Counted from the first letter of the stretch, positions 25,401 through 33,938 are shown. The stretch is 64,000 nucleotides of DNA from Gemmataceae bacterium (GCA_901538445.1 LR594585.1:1441500-1505499); one strand, 5' to 3'. Notes: generated from the letters alone by a model not told the origin. Numbers and translations: made by a program.

Positions 25401-27509
25401 CTTCCGCTTCTTCTTATCTTGCCGACGTGCCGTCTTTCGGTCGGGCCGATAGCCCGTCTTCTTCGGCGGCTCCGCGCCCCGCTCTCCGGGCTTCTCGCCG
25501 TTGGCTGGGTTGGCGACAGTGTGGTAGTGGTCACCCTCGACGGCACGGTTCGCTTCCCGCCGCCGCTTGTCCAACGCCTCCTTCGGCGGCTGGGCCGGTA
25601 TCAGACAGTCGCACCCGCTGCCGATCAAGTCCTGGCGGCCCGCTTCGATCAGGGCTTCGCGCACGGTGAACCAGTTCTCGGGCTTGAAAAACTGCATCAA
25701 GGCCCGCTGCATTTTGCGATCTCGCATGCCCCGAGCGACCTTAACTGGTTTGCCAGTAAAGATATCCAGCCCAGTGTACCAAAGTGCCGTGGCGATGTCG
25801 AACGGGGCCGGGATGAAGTCCTGCACCTGGTCCGGCCGGTAGCCGTTCCGCTTGAGGTACAGCGCCAGGTCGATCATCTCGTTCAGGTCGCACCCCGGGT
25901 GGCTCGCGATGAAGTACGGGACGATCTGCTGCTTCGGCTTACCGCCCTCCGCCGACGCCTCGGCGAACTGCTCCGCGAAGGTGCCGAAGTTGTCGATGTT
26001 CGGCTTCTTCATCAGCGCCAGAACCTTCGGGCTGGTGTGCTCGGGCGCGACCTTCAGCCGCCCGCCGGTGTGGTGCGCCGCCAACTCGCTCACGTACTCC
26101 GGTGAGAGCTGCGCGAGGTCCATGCGGATGCCCGACGACACGAACACCTTCCGCACCCCGTCCACCTCGCGGGCCTTCTGCAAGAGTTCGATCGTCGGCG
26201 AGTGGTCGGTGCCGAGCAGCTTGCACACCGTCGGGTGGATGCACGACAGCCGCTTGCACTTCGCCTCGACCTCGGGCCGGGTGCAGCGCATCTGGTACAT
26301 GTTCGCGGTCGCGCCGCCGATGTCGGAGACGACCCCCTTGAACTCCGGGTCGGCCGCGAGCTTCTCGACCTCCTTGAGGATGCTCTCCTGCGACCGGCTC
26401 TGGATGATGCGGCCCTGGTGGGCGGTGATCGAGCAGAACGTGCAGCCCCCGAAGCACCCCCGCATGCTGGTGACCGAGTCCTTGATCATCTCGTGCGCCG
26501 GGACCGGCTCGGTGTAGCTCGGGTGCGGCCGGCGGGTGTACGGGAGGTCGAACACCGCGTCCATCTCGGCCTGCGACAGCGGCAGCGCCGGCGGGGTCTG
26601 CACCACCGCCTGCCGGTCGTGGAACTGCACCAGCGTCGCGGCGTTGAACGGGTTCGTGTTCGTGTGGATGACCCGCGTCGCCTCGGCGAACTTCCGCTTG
26701 TCGTCGCGGACCTCTTCGAAGCTCGGAAGTACTACGAGTGCGGAGTGCGGAGTGCGGAGTGCGGAGTGTGCGGAGGAAACGGATTGGTCTTCATTCCGCA
26801 CTCCGCACTCCGCACTCCGCAATTCTTCCGACTCCTTCGCCCCCATCGCGTAGGCGATGCCGCGCAGGTCGCGCAGGTCGCGCACGGTTTGGCCGGCGGC
26901 GAGCCGCTTCGCGATCTCGGTGATGTTCGCCTCGCCCATGCCGTACACGACGAGGTCGGCCTTGCTGTCGAGGACGATCGACCGCTTCACCGTGTCGGAC
27001 CAGTAGTCGTAGTGGGCCAGCCGCCGGAGCGACGCCTCGACGCCGCCGGCGATCACCGGCACCCCCGGGAACGCCTCGCGCGCCCGCTGGCAGTACACGA
27101 GGGTCGCCCGGTCGGGCCGCAACCCGATCCGGCCGCCGGGCGAGTAGGCGTCGTCGTTGCGGACCTTCTTGTTCGCCGTGTAGTGGTTGATCATCGAGTC
27201 CATGTTCCCCGCGCTGACGGCGAAGAACAGCCGCGGGCGGCCGAACGCGCGCCACGGGTCGCACGACTTCCACGCGGGCTGGCTCAGGATCGCGACGCGG
27301 AACCCGGCCCGCTCCAGCACCCGGTGCAGGATCGCCATCGCGAAGCTGGGGTGGTCGACGTAAGCGTCGCCGGTGACGAACACCACGTCCACAGCGTCCC
27401 ACCCGCGGGCGCGCATCTCCTCCGCGGTCGTCGGCGCGTGCGGGGCCGCGTACCGCTCGGTCCACATCGGCAGCGACAGACGGGCGGGCTTGGCGGTCGG
27501 GGTCGGCAT
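25383..27509 (-). CDS. ygiQ: YgiQ-family radical SAM protein with an inserted repeat-encoded segment
   Basis: 708 residues. The radical SAM cluster motif CFGGCTFCSIT (Cx3Cx2C) is present, preceded by the N-terminal half typical of YgiQ (RGWDAVDVVFVTGDAYVDHPS, GGVEASLRRLAHYDYW) and followed by the C-terminal part (FIASHPGCDLNEMIDLALYLK, QVQDFIPAPFD). ATG 27509 (MPTPTAKPARLSLP) is preferred over an in-frame TTG at 27545. Between EELR and VVLPSFEEV lies a segment of about 30 residues (RSAECGVRNEDQSV...SALRTPHSAL) encoded by a heptamer inverted repeat at 26736-26825. The reading frame is kept through it. The exact reaction of YgiQ is not known. Confidence 0.93.
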   Translation of the reverse strand: MPTPTAKPARLSLPMWTERYAAPHAPTTAEEMRARGWDAVDVVFVTGDAYVDHPSFAMAILHRVLERAGFRVAILSQPAWKSCDPWRAFGRPRLFFAVSAGNMDSMINHYTANKKVRNDDAYSPGGRIGLRPDRATLVYCQRAREAFPGVPVIAGGVEASLRRLAHYDYWSDTVKRSIVLDSKADLVVYGMGEANITEIAKRLAAGQTVRDLRDLRGIAYAMGAKESEELRSAECGVRNEDQSVSSAHSALRTPHSALVVLPSFEEVRDDKRKFAEATRVIHTNTNPFNAATLVQFHDRQAVVQTPPALPLSQAEMDAVFDLPYTRRPHPSYTEPVPAHEMIKDSVTSMRGCFGGCTFCSITAHQGRIIQSRSQESILKEVEKLAADPEFKGVVSDIGGATANMYQMRCTRPEVEAKCKRLSCIHPTVCKLLGTDHSPTIELLQKAREVDGVRKVFVSSGIRMDLAQLSPEYVSELAAHHTGGRLKVAPEHTSPKVLALMKKPNIDNFGTFAEQFAEASAEGGKPKQQIVPYFIASHPGCDLNEMIDLALYLKRNGYRPDQVQDFIPAPFDIATALWYTGLDIFTGKPVKVARGMRDRKMQRALMQFFKPENWFTVREALIEAGRQDLIGSGCDCLIPAQPPKEALDKRRREANRAVEGDHYHTVANPANGEKPGERGAEPPKKTGYRPDRKTARRQDKKKRKSDPGA
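26736..26825. repeat. Heptamer inverted repeat inside ygiQ
   Basis: The left arm (26736-26768) is a tandem of the 7-mer GAGTGCG, the right arm (26792-26825) a tandem of its complement CGCACTC. A 23-base unrelated loop separates them. Arms pair over about 27 bp or more. The element is translated as part of ygiQ without a stop or frameshift. Confidence 0.9.
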
Positions 27510-27547
27510 GGTCGGGTGGTCTTTCGGCGAAGCACGGGTGCCCAAGG

Positions 27548-27553
27548 ATTATA
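27548..27553 (-). promoter_or_regulatory. Possible -10 box of ygiQ
   Basis: TATAAT on the minus strand, about 38 nt before ATG 27509, a perfect -10 hexamer in very GC-rich DNA. No good -35 hexamer is seen because the upstream DNA is the hexamer repeat at 27561-27646. Confidence 0.35.
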
Positions 27554-27560
27554 GCAGGAA

Positions 27561-27646
27561 TCGGGCACGGGCACGGGCACGGACGAAGGCGAACCGACTG
27601 CCGATCGTTTTTCCGTGCCCGCGTGCGTGCCCGTGCCCGTGCCCGA
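27561..27646. repeat. Hexamer inverted repeat between ygiQ and the DUF4380 gene
   Basis: The left arm (27561-27582) is a tandem of GGGCAC. The right arm (27625-27646) is its complement, with about 21 of 22 pairs matching. The loop is about 42 bases. It lies in the divergent promoter region and would pair strongly in single-stranded DNA or RNA. Confidence 0.85.
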
Positions 27647-27716
27647 CGTCTTTAAATCCGCGCCCCCGGGCGTAATCTGCGGGGGAACTCTCGCCTCCCC
27701 ATTCCCGGAGTTGCCC

Positions 27717-28637
27717 GTGGACGTGATCGAGTACCGTGGCTGGAAGAACAACCTGCGCCTGGCCAACGCCGACGCCGAACTGGTCGTGACGCTCGACGTC
27801 GGGCCGCGGGTCATCTCGTACCGGCTCGCGGGCGGGGTGAACGTGATGAAGAACTACGACTCGATGATGGGCGGCACCGGCGAGCCCGAGTGGCAGCTCC
27901 GCGGCGGCCACCGGTTCTGGCTCGCCCCCGAGGACCTCACCCGCACGTACTTCCCCGACAACCGCCCGGTGAAGTGGGAAGCGATCGGCGACCTCGCGGT
28001 CCGGTTCACGCCGCCGCCCGAGACCGAGTACGGCGTCCAGAAGGTCATGGAACTGAAGCTCGGCAAGACCGGCACGAAGGTCGATGTGAAGCTGAGGGTC
28101 ACGAACATCGGCACGGAGCCGACCGACCTCGCCCCGTGGGGGCCGACGGTGATGGCCCCGGGCGGCGTCGAGATCATCCCGCTCCCGCCCAAGAAGAACC
28201 ACCCGGGGCACGTCAGCAACGCGAAGACGCCGGCCGACTACGGCCCGAACCAGGAGCTGATCCTGTGGCCGTACTTCGACTTCGCCGACACCCGGTGGTC
28301 GTTCGGCAAGAAGTACATCATGCTCCGCCAGGACGTGAACAAGGGGCCGACGAAGATCGGGCTCGCGCACCGCATGGGGTGGGTCGGCTACCTGAACTCG
28401 GGCGTGCTGTTCGTGAAGCGGTTCGACTACCGCGAGGGGGCCGTGTACCCCGACTGGGGCACCCGCTACCAGACGTTCTCGAACGAGGACATGCTCGAAA
28501 TGGAGACGTGCGGCGAGTTGGTTACGCTGCAACCGGGGCAGTCGGCCGAGGTGGTCGAGTCCTGGGAGCTGCACGGGGACGTGCCGCCGGTGCGGACCGA
28601 GGCCGACGTGGACCGGGTAATCCTACCCTTGTTGTGA
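27717..28637 (+). CDS. DUF4380 family protein
   Basis: 306 residues. The start is GTG 27717, with GGAG 6 nt upstream, giving the family-like beginning VDVIEYRGWKNNLRLANADAE. Typical segments follow: VGPRVISYRLAGG, EPEWQLRGGHRFWLAPED, TYFPDNRPV, and WGPTVMAPGG. No signal peptide is present. The fold is probably the aldose-epimerase/galactose-mutarotase beta-sandwich, as for other DUF4380 proteins, but the substrate is unknown. A frame reading from 27615 would run through the hexamer repeat and is not used. It ends next to a strong bidirectional hairpin. Confidence 0.85.
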   Translation: MDVIEYRGWKNNLRLANADAELVVTLDVGPRVISYRLAGGVNVMKNYDSMMGGTGEPEWQLRGGHRFWLAPEDLTRTYFPDNRPVKWEAIGDLAVRFTPPPETEYGVQKVMELKLGKTGTKVDVKLRVTNIGTEPTDLAPWGPTVMAPGGVEIIPLPPKKNHPGHVSNAKTPADYGPNQELILWPYFDFADTRWSFGKKYIMLRQDVNKGPTKIGLAHRMGWVGYLNSGVLFVKRFDYREGAVYPDWGTRYQTFSNEDMLEMETCGELVTLQPGQSAEVVESWELHGDVPPVRTEADVDRVILPLL

Positions 28638-28642
28638 GCACG

Positions 28643-28702
28643 AAGTTCGAAGCACCAAATCCGAACGGAAGACCCGACGTTCGGATTTCGTGCTTCGAAC
28701 TT
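28643..28702. terminator. Bidirectional terminator-like hairpin
   Basis: Arms at 28643-28666 and 28679-28702 pair in 23 of 24 positions around a 12-base loop. It lies exactly between the ends of two converging genes (28637 and 28716). It lacks a clean T-run, so it may be a structural or processing hairpin. Confidence 0.65.
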
Positions 28703-28715
28703 TGAATGATCGCGG

Positions 28716-29135
28716 TCAGGCGGTCACGAGGGTGATGCGGTCGGGGTGGCCGACGCGGAAGACGCGGCGGATCAGCTCGCGCAGGCCCGGCTCCTCGACG
28801 CGGTCGAGGGCGTCGTCGACCGTGAGCCACTCGCGGTCGCGGAGCCCCCGCTCGGGCCAGTTGTCGCGGGCCTCGATCACCCGCATGACGTACACGAGGA
28901 CGTGGTGCGGGGTGCCCAGCTTCTCGTACACGTAGTTCCCGGCCGGCTCCGGGTCGAGGGTGCCGACCAGCCCGGCCTCCTCCCACGCTTCCGTGAGGGC
29001 GGCCTGGCCGGCCGTGTGGCCGGGGTCGATCAGCCCCTTCGGGAACACCCACCGCTTCCCGCTGCTCGACGTCACCATGCACAGGCGGCCGTTGAGCACC
29101 GGGATGACCCCGGACTGATTCACCCACGTCGGCAT
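28716..29135 (-). CDS. NUDIX hydrolase
   Basis: 139 residues, a single NUDIX domain. The box reads GLIDPGHTAGQAAL then TEAWEEAGL. The EExG core is intact, but the usual first Glu is His and the Arg of REUxEE is Thr, a pattern also seen in bacterial relatives of the diadenosine/diphosphoinositol polyphosphate group (WVFPKG before the box). The substrate is probably a nucleoside diphosphate derivative; it cannot be fixed from sequence. No operon partner: it converges with the DUF4380 gene and diverges from the PP2C gene. Confidence 0.85.
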   Translation of the reverse strand: MPTWVNQSGVIPVLNGRLCMVTSSSGKRWVFPKGLIDPGHTAGQAALTEAWEEAGLVGTLDPEPAGNYVYEKLGTPHHVLVYVMRVIEARDNWPERGLRDREWLTVDDALDRVEEPGLRELIRRVFRVGHPDRITLVTA

Positions 29136-29311
29136 GCGGCACCCGCTGGGGTCGGGGGGGTGGGACTCGGTCTATTCCACCGTATCGGGCGGCAACGTCA
29201 AGGGTCTGTCGCCCGGTTCCGCGAATCCGCATGACGCGGACCGGCCCCGGGCCGTATCATCTCGTTCGACGTTCCTCTCCCGAACAATCGTCGCCGGGTG
29301 CGCGTGCGGAC

Positions 29312-30505
29312 ATGGCCGAACCACTGCTCACCGTGCGCCACGTGATGCAACCGGAGCCCGAGGTGGTGTCCCCGGGGCTCCCGATCGGCGCGGCCATCGG
29401 GCTGATGAACGACCGCCGGATCGGCGCGCTGATCGTCTCGGCCGACGGGGCCGGGCTCGACGGGATCTTCACCGAGCGGGACCTGCTCCGGCGGATCGTC
29501 GCGGCCCCCGCGGACTGGCGGGACCTCCCCGTGTCCGCGTGGATGTCGGTGAACCCGCACACCATCGGCCCGGACGCCGACTGGGCCGCGGCCGTCGAGA
29601 TGATGGACCGGTTCCGGGTCCGGCACCTGCCGGTGATCGAGCGGGGCCGGGTGATCGGCATCCTCTCGACCCGGCTGCTCATGCGGACCCGGGCCGAGCA
29701 CCTGGACCAGCAGGTCGCCGCCCGGACCCGGGAGCTGCGGCACGCCAACGACGAGCTCCTGGCCCGGGACTACGAGCAGACGTTCAACCTCCGGGCCGCG
29801 GGCCGGTACCAGACCCGGCTCCTGCTCCCCAACAAGCCCCCGGCGTGGCCCGAGCTCCAGTGGGGGCTCCACTACGCCCCGCTCGACCACCTCGGCGGCG
29901 ACTACTACGACATCGCCCACCCGGACCCGGACCTGCTCGGGTTCCTGATCGCCGACGCGAGCGGGCACAGCATCGCGGCCGCGATGGTCGCCATCATGAG
30001 CCGCACCGCGTTCTCGGCCGTGGCTCCCAAGTACGCGTCCCCCGGGCAGGTGCTCACCGAGATGAACGCCCGGCTACAGGGGCTCATGGACGAGCGGTTC
30101 GTGACCGCGTTCTACGCCGTGTTCGACCGCCGCACCCGGGTGTTCACCTACGCCAACGCCGGGCACCCGTACCCGCTCCTGTGGTCGGCCGCGACCGGCG
30201 GGGTCCGGCCCCTCGGCGCGCAGGGGTTCATGCTCGGCATCATGCCCGAGGAGCAGTACCGCGAGAAGTCGGTGCAGCTCGCCCCCGGCGACCGGCTGTG
30301 CTTCTACACCGACGGGCTCATCGAGACCCGCAACGAGATCGGCGAGACGTTCGGCACCGACCGGCTCCGGGACTGCCTCGTCACCCACGGGGCCGAACCG
30401 GCCGAGTGCCTCACCCGGCAGATCGTGAAGTGGCAGGAGACGTTCCGCGGCACCCAGCCCCTCACCGACGACGTGACCCTCGTGGTCGCCGAGCTGTGCG
30501 GGTGA
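29312..30505 (+). CDS. CBS-pair PP2C/SpoIIE-type protein phosphatase
   Basis: 397 residues from ATG 29312. Two CBS motifs (about residues 8-125: TVRHVMQPEPEVV, GIFTERDLLRRIV, WMSVNPHTIGPD, GRVIGILSTRLL) bind adenosyl ligands in related proteins. A short coiled link (LDQQVAARTRELRHAN) leads to the SpoIIE/PP2C domain with metal-binding Asp in LGGDYYD and IADASGHS, and FYTDGLIETRN near the end. It probably dephosphorylates a protein partner such as an anti-sigma antagonist; none is encoded next to it. An in-frame ATG at 29231 is possible; neither start has a good ribosome site. Confidence 0.88.
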   Translation: MAEPLLTVRHVMQPEPEVVSPGLPIGAAIGLMNDRRIGALIVSADGAGLDGIFTERDLLRRIVAAPADWRDLPVSAWMSVNPHTIGPDADWAAAVEMMDRFRVRHLPVIERGRVIGILSTRLLMRTRAEHLDQQVAARTRELRHANDELLARDYEQTFNLRAAGRYQTRLLLPNKPPAWPELQWGLHYAPLDHLGGDYYDIAHPDPDLLGFLIADASGHSIAAAMVAIMSRTAFSAVAPKYASPGQVLTEMNARLQGLMDERFVTAFYAVFDRRTRVFTYANAGHPYPLLWSAATGGVRPLGAQGFMLGIMPEEQYREKSVQLAPGDRLCFYTDGLIETRNEIGETFGTDRLRDCLVTHGAEPAECLTRQIVKWQETFRGTQPLTDDVTLVVAELCG

Positions 30506-30587
30506 CCGGCCCCGGCCGCGCTTGGCCTTCAACCCGGCCGCCCCGGCCCGATAAGATACCCGGACGACCGCACCGCGAGGGCCAGGG

Positions 30588-31286
30588 ATGACCGACCAAC
30601 CCGACCAACCGTCGCAGGCGGTGCAGGACTACCTCAAGGCCATCCACCGGCTCGGCGGCGGCGACCACGTCGTCGAGCCGAACCAGATCGCGGCGGCGCT
30701 GGGCGTGAAGGCCCCGTCCGTCACCGGGATGCTCAAGCGGCTCGAGGTCGCCGGGTGGATCGTGTACACCCCCAAGGAGGGGGCGCGGCTCTCCGAGGCG
30801 GGCCTGTCCGAGGCGCTCCGCGTCATCCGCCGGCACCGGCTCGTGGAACTGTTCCTGACGCGGGTGCTGGGCCTCGACTGGAGCGAGGTGGACGCCGAGG
30901 CCGAGGCCCTCGAACACGCGATCTCGCCGCGGCTCGAACAGGCCATCGCCGACCACCTGGGCGAGCCCCTCGAAGACCCCCACGGCCACCCGATCCCGTC
31001 GCGGACCGGCGAACTCCGGCGCCGCGACCTGCGGCGGCTCAGCGAGTTCCGGGCCGGCCAGACGGTCGTCATCCGCGAGGTCCAGGACGACAACCCGGCC
31101 CGGCTCCGCCACTGGCACCAGCAGGGGCTCACCCCCGGGGCCACGGTCGCCATCCTCGCCTACGAACAGCTCGACGACCTCTTCGAGGTCCGCGTGGGTG
31201 AGAAGCTGGTGAGGTTGGGGAGTGAGGGGCTCGCGGGTTTACGGGGTGAGCTGGCACCCGGGGATTCATCTCCGGGCACAATCTGA
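30588..31286 (+). CDS. DtxR/MntR-family metal-dependent regulator
   Basis: 232 residues. The N-terminal winged helix (QDYLKAIHRLGG, NQIAAALGVKAPSVTGMLKRLEVAGW) is followed by the metal-binding dimer domain (RRHRLVELFLTRVLGLDWSEVDAEAE, LEHAISPRLE, DPHGHPIPS) and a C-terminal SH3/FeoA-like domain. It would repress iron or manganese uptake genes when loaded with Fe(II) or Mn(II). GAGGG precedes ATG 30588. No transporter is adjacent, so targets lie elsewhere. A stem-loop at 31332-31352 follows. Confidence 0.9.
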   Translation: MTDQPDQPSQAVQDYLKAIHRLGGGDHVVEPNQIAAALGVKAPSVTGMLKRLEVAGWIVYTPKEGARLSEAGLSEALRVIRRHRLVELFLTRVLGLDWSEVDAEAEALEHAISPRLEQAIADHLGEPLEDPHGHPIPSRTGELRRRDLRRLSEFRAGQTVVIREVQDDNPARLRHWHQQGLTPGATVAILAYEQLDDLFEVRVGEKLVRLGSEGLAGLRGELAPGDSSPGTI

Positions 31287-31331
31287 CGCGAAATTCGCGC
31301 TCCCCCTGACGGGAAATTTTGCCCAGTCCAT

Positions 31332-31352
31332 AGTGACGGAAAATCCGTCACT
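31332..31352 (+). terminator. Small stem-loop after the DtxR gene
   Basis: AGTGACGGA-AAA-TCCGTCACT, a perfect 9-bp stem with a three-base loop, 46 bp after the stop, followed by a pyrimidine-rich stretch. Fits an intrinsic terminator with a weak T-run. Confidence 0.55.
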
Positions 31353-31494
31353 TCCCCTTCGTTCGTCCTTCTGATTCCTTGCCGGCGAGGTTTGACGCCA
31401 CCACTTCGCGCATTAGGGTTTGGGTGCGTGGCGGCTGTCGGCTTTCCCGCCAGAGACACTGGAACCCAACCAAGAACCAAACGCGGAGGCTTCG

Positions 31495-31656
31495 ATGCTC
31501 CCCTCGCTGATCACCTGCAACCTCGCCGGCCTGGCGATCGCCGCCCTGTACTACACCTGGCGGGACGTGTACCTCGTGCGCATGCGGCGGCAGAAGGCCG
31601 CGAACCTGCACGAGCGCGTCGCGCACATGCTCTGGGTCGCCGCCAACCGGTCGTGA
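31495..31656 (+). CDS. Small membrane protein
   Basis: 53 residues: one hydrophobic helix (LITCNLAGLAIAALYYTW) and a basic, His-containing tail (RMRRQKAANLHERVAHMLW). GGAGG is placed 6 nt before ATG 31495. No named family. The strong ribosome site and normal codon use make it a likely real gene. Confidence 0.65.
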   Translation: MLPSLITCNLAGLAIAALYYTWRDVYLVRMRRQKAANLHERVAHMLWVAANRS

Positions 31657-31799
31657 CCCGCACGCCCGCAGCCACCCGCGCGCGGCCCGACCGGCACCCC
31701 CGGTCGGGCCGCTTCGTTTCGGTCCGGTCGCTGCGTTCCGGTTTCACCGGGCGGCGCGGTCTGCTAAACTGGGGGAGTGACAGTCCACCGGGGGCGGGC

Positions 31800-32702
31800 A
31801 TGGGGATTCAGGACCGCGACTACTACCGCGAGGGCTCCAGCTTCCTCGACGCCTGGAACCGGCAGGGCGTGACCGTGTGGCTCATCGCCGTCACCTGCGT
31901 CGTGTTCTTCCTCCAGTACCTCCCGGGCAGCCCGCTCGTCTCCGCCGGGCGGTACGACCCGTGGCGGGTCCAGGACGGCGAGGCCTGGCGGCTGTTCACG
32001 CCGATGTTCCTGCACGATGGTCTATTGCACCTCTTCTTTAACATGCTCCTACTGTACCTCGTGGGCACGCGGCTCGAAGAGGTATACGGCCGCACCGAGT
32101 TCCTGGTCACGTACCTGCTCGCCGGCGTGTTCGCCCAGGCGTTCTACTACCTCGGGTGGGTCGCGGACATCGCCCCGGGCAACCCGACGGTGGGGGCCAG
32201 CGGCGCGATCTCCGCGGTCCTCGTGATGTACGCCTGCAACTTCCCGCGGCAGCAGGTGCTCCTGTACTTCGTCATCCCGATGCCCGTGTGGCTCCTCGCG
32301 ACGATCTACATCGGCCTCGACCTGATCGGGGTGTTCGGGGGCAACCGCGGCGGGATCGCGTACTTCGTCCACCTCGGCGGGGTGGTGTTCGGCGCGGTCT
32401 ACTTTTTGGCGGGCGTGCGGTTCACGAGCCTGTTCGGGTCGCGGCGGGGCTCGGCGGCCCGGGTCGTCCCGCGGCTCCGGGTCGTCCCCGCCGACGCGGT
32501 CGAGGAGGACGCGCCCCCGCCCACCCGGTCCGCGACGGCGGGCGGCCCGCCACGTGAGGGCGGCGCGCCCGAGGACTCGCTGGAGAAGCGGCTCGATCAG
32601 GTTCTCGCGAAGGTGTCGAGGGACGGCCAGGGGAGCCTCACGCCCGAGGAGCGGGAGATTCTGTTCCGGGCGAGCGAGCTGTACAAGAAGCGCCGCAAGT
32701 AG
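31800..32702 (+). CDS. Rhomboid-family intramembrane serine protease
   Basis: 300 residues with about six membrane helices. Family marks are RLFTPMFLHDGLLHLFFNM, the active-site Ser in GASGAIS and the paired His in FVHLGG. The C-terminal 90 residues are a charged cytoplasmic tail (SLEKRLDQVLAKVSRDG, SLTPEEREILFRASELYKKRRK) also seen on other planctomycete rhomboids. ATG 31800 begins the conserved MGIQDRDYY; the ribosome site is poor. The 3' end overlaps the convergent acyltransferase-like gene by 65 bp. Confidence 0.9.
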   Translation: MGIQDRDYYREGSSFLDAWNRQGVTVWLIAVTCVVFFLQYLPGSPLVSAGRYDPWRVQDGEAWRLFTPMFLHDGLLHLFFNMLLLYLVGTRLEEVYGRTEFLVTYLLAGVFAQAFYYLGWVADIAPGNPTVGASGAISAVLVMYACNFPRQQVLLYFVIPMPVWLLATIYIGLDLIGVFGGNRGGIAYFVHLGGVVFGAVYFLAGVRFTSLFGSRRGSAARVVPRLRVVPADAVEEDAPPPTRSATAGGPPREGGAPEDSLEKRLDQVLAKVSRDGQGSLTPEEREILFRASELYKKRRK

Positions 32703-33453
32703 CCGCCAGGCCGCGGACCTCGTCGGCCACCTCGCCCCGGAGCGCCTCTTCGAGTTCCGCCAGCGCCCGCGCCGCGGGCATCCCGTCGAGCACCCGGTGG
32801 TCGAAGTGCAGCCGGACGTCAACGGTGCCGTCGGGCCGGATGACGCCGGTGTTCAGGCTCACCGTGAGCGGACAAATCAGGTTCAGCGCCGCGGCCCCGC
32901 CCGCCCCCGTCAGACTCACGCCGAACGTGCCGAGGTTCTTGGCCCGGATCGCACCGGACCACGCGGTCGCGTACCACCACACGAACCGCCGCACGGGCAG
33001 CGGGTAGCGGGCGTACCGCAGCTCGCGGTCGAAGTTCCCGACCGCCTCGACGGGCTGCGTCTTCCACTCGTTCAGCTTCGCGACCAGGTCCGCGAGCGGG
33101 AGCGCCTCGGGATTCTTGACGAGGCCGAACAGCACGGCCGGCTCGCCGCGGTACTCGCGCTCGACGGCGACCGACGCGATGCTGTGCGCGGCCTCCCACA
33201 GGTGCGGCCACGGGAGCGGCAGGTACGCGCGGCGCAGTTCCGGGCGGCGCGAGGCGACGAGCGCGAACGCCTTCACGAACAGGACCGCCCACGGGGGCGG
33301 TTGGGGCGACTCGCGGCGGGCCGCGGCGACCGCGGACACGTCGATGCACCGCTCGAACGAGATGATGGGGATCCGGCGGGAGGCGTGGAGCAGGTCGCAG
33401 ACGAGCCGCCGCGGGGCGGAGAGGGCCGTCCTTCGGCCGGGGACCGGTGCCAT
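32638..33453 (-). CDS. 2-oxoacid dehydrogenase acyltransferase-like catalytic domain protein
   Basis: 271 residues, a stand-alone catalytic domain of the chloramphenicol-acetyltransferase fold. The signature HFDHRVLDGMPAARALAELEE carries the His and the DG of HxxxDG. Lipoyl and E1-binding domains are missing, so it is not a normal E2 subunit. Another family-like part is SLTGAGGAAALNLICPLTVSLNTGV. GAGGT precedes ATG 33453 by 7 nt. The C-terminal 20 residues overlap the end of the rhomboid gene. Acceptor and donor are unknown. Confidence 0.8.
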   Translation of the reverse strand: MAPVPGRRTALSAPRRLVCDLLHASRRIPIISFERCIDVSAVAAARRESPQPPPWAVLFVKAFALVASRRPELRRAYLPLPWPHLWEAAHSIASVAVEREYRGEPAVLFGLVKNPEALPLADLVAKLNEWKTQPVEAVGNFDRELRYARYPLPVRRFVWWYATAWSGAIRAKNLGTFGVSLTGAGGAAALNLICPLTVSLNTGVIRPDGTVDVRLHFDHRVLDGMPAARALAELEEALRGEVADEVRGLAATCGASCTARSPGTESPAPRA

Positions 33454-33598
33454 TCGTGGGACCTCGGGGGCGCGCGAGCCTTGCCCCCGGTATAGCGGAT
33501 CGGCGCGGCCCCGGAAACGCGGAGGCCCGCGGCCCCCGGGATGGGGTCGCGGGCCGCCTACCGAATCCTGGTGATGGGTACCCGTGGCGTGTGTTCCT

Positions 33599-33729
33599 CT
33601 CTCCCCTTGCGGGAGAGGGTGCCGCGAGGCTTTGCGAGCGGCGGGTGAGGGGTGAAGGCCTCTGAAGGGTTGGGGCGCTACCCCTCACCCGGCCGCGAAG
33701 CGCGGCCACCCTCTCCCGCAAGGGGAGAG
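33599..33729. repeat. CTCTCCCC-type palindromic element, copy 1
   Basis: The left arm begins CTCTCCCCTTGCGGGAGAGG and ends in GGGTGAGGGGT (33653). The right arm is its near complement (33680-33729). Inner complementary runs (CCTTGCGGGAGAGG pairs with itself) make a cruciform possible. A second copy lies 80 bp to the right. Confidence 0.85.
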
Positions 33730-33807
33730 GGCAAGACAAGAGGCCGCGGCTTCTGCGCCCCTCCCGCAGGGGCAGAGGGTAAGCCAAGAGGCCGCCGCTT
33801 CGGTCCG

Positions 33808-33938
33808 CTCTCCCCTTGCGGGAGAGGGTGCCGCGAGGCTTTGCGAGCGGCGGGTGAGGGGTAGAACCTGCCAAGATGCAGAGGCCTGACCCCTCACCCG
33901 GCCGCGAGGCGCGGCCACCCTCTCCCGCAAGGGGAGAG
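33808..33938. repeat. CTCTCCCC-type palindromic element, copy 2
   Basis: Near-identical arms to copy 1 (33808-33862 and 33889-33938) with a different loop. The whole stretch 33454-34004 (551 bp) between two minus-strand genes contains only these two elements, a spacer of related GAGGCCGC segments, and a TACCGAATC/GATTCGGTA motif at each end (33559 and about 33973). No gene is seen. Confidence 0.85.

Noticed and set aside
27615-27716. Longer N-terminus for the DUF4380 protein
   Set aside because: It would translate the hexamer repeat (Val-Pro-Val-Pro) and lacks a ribosome site; GTG 27717 has one and matches the family start.
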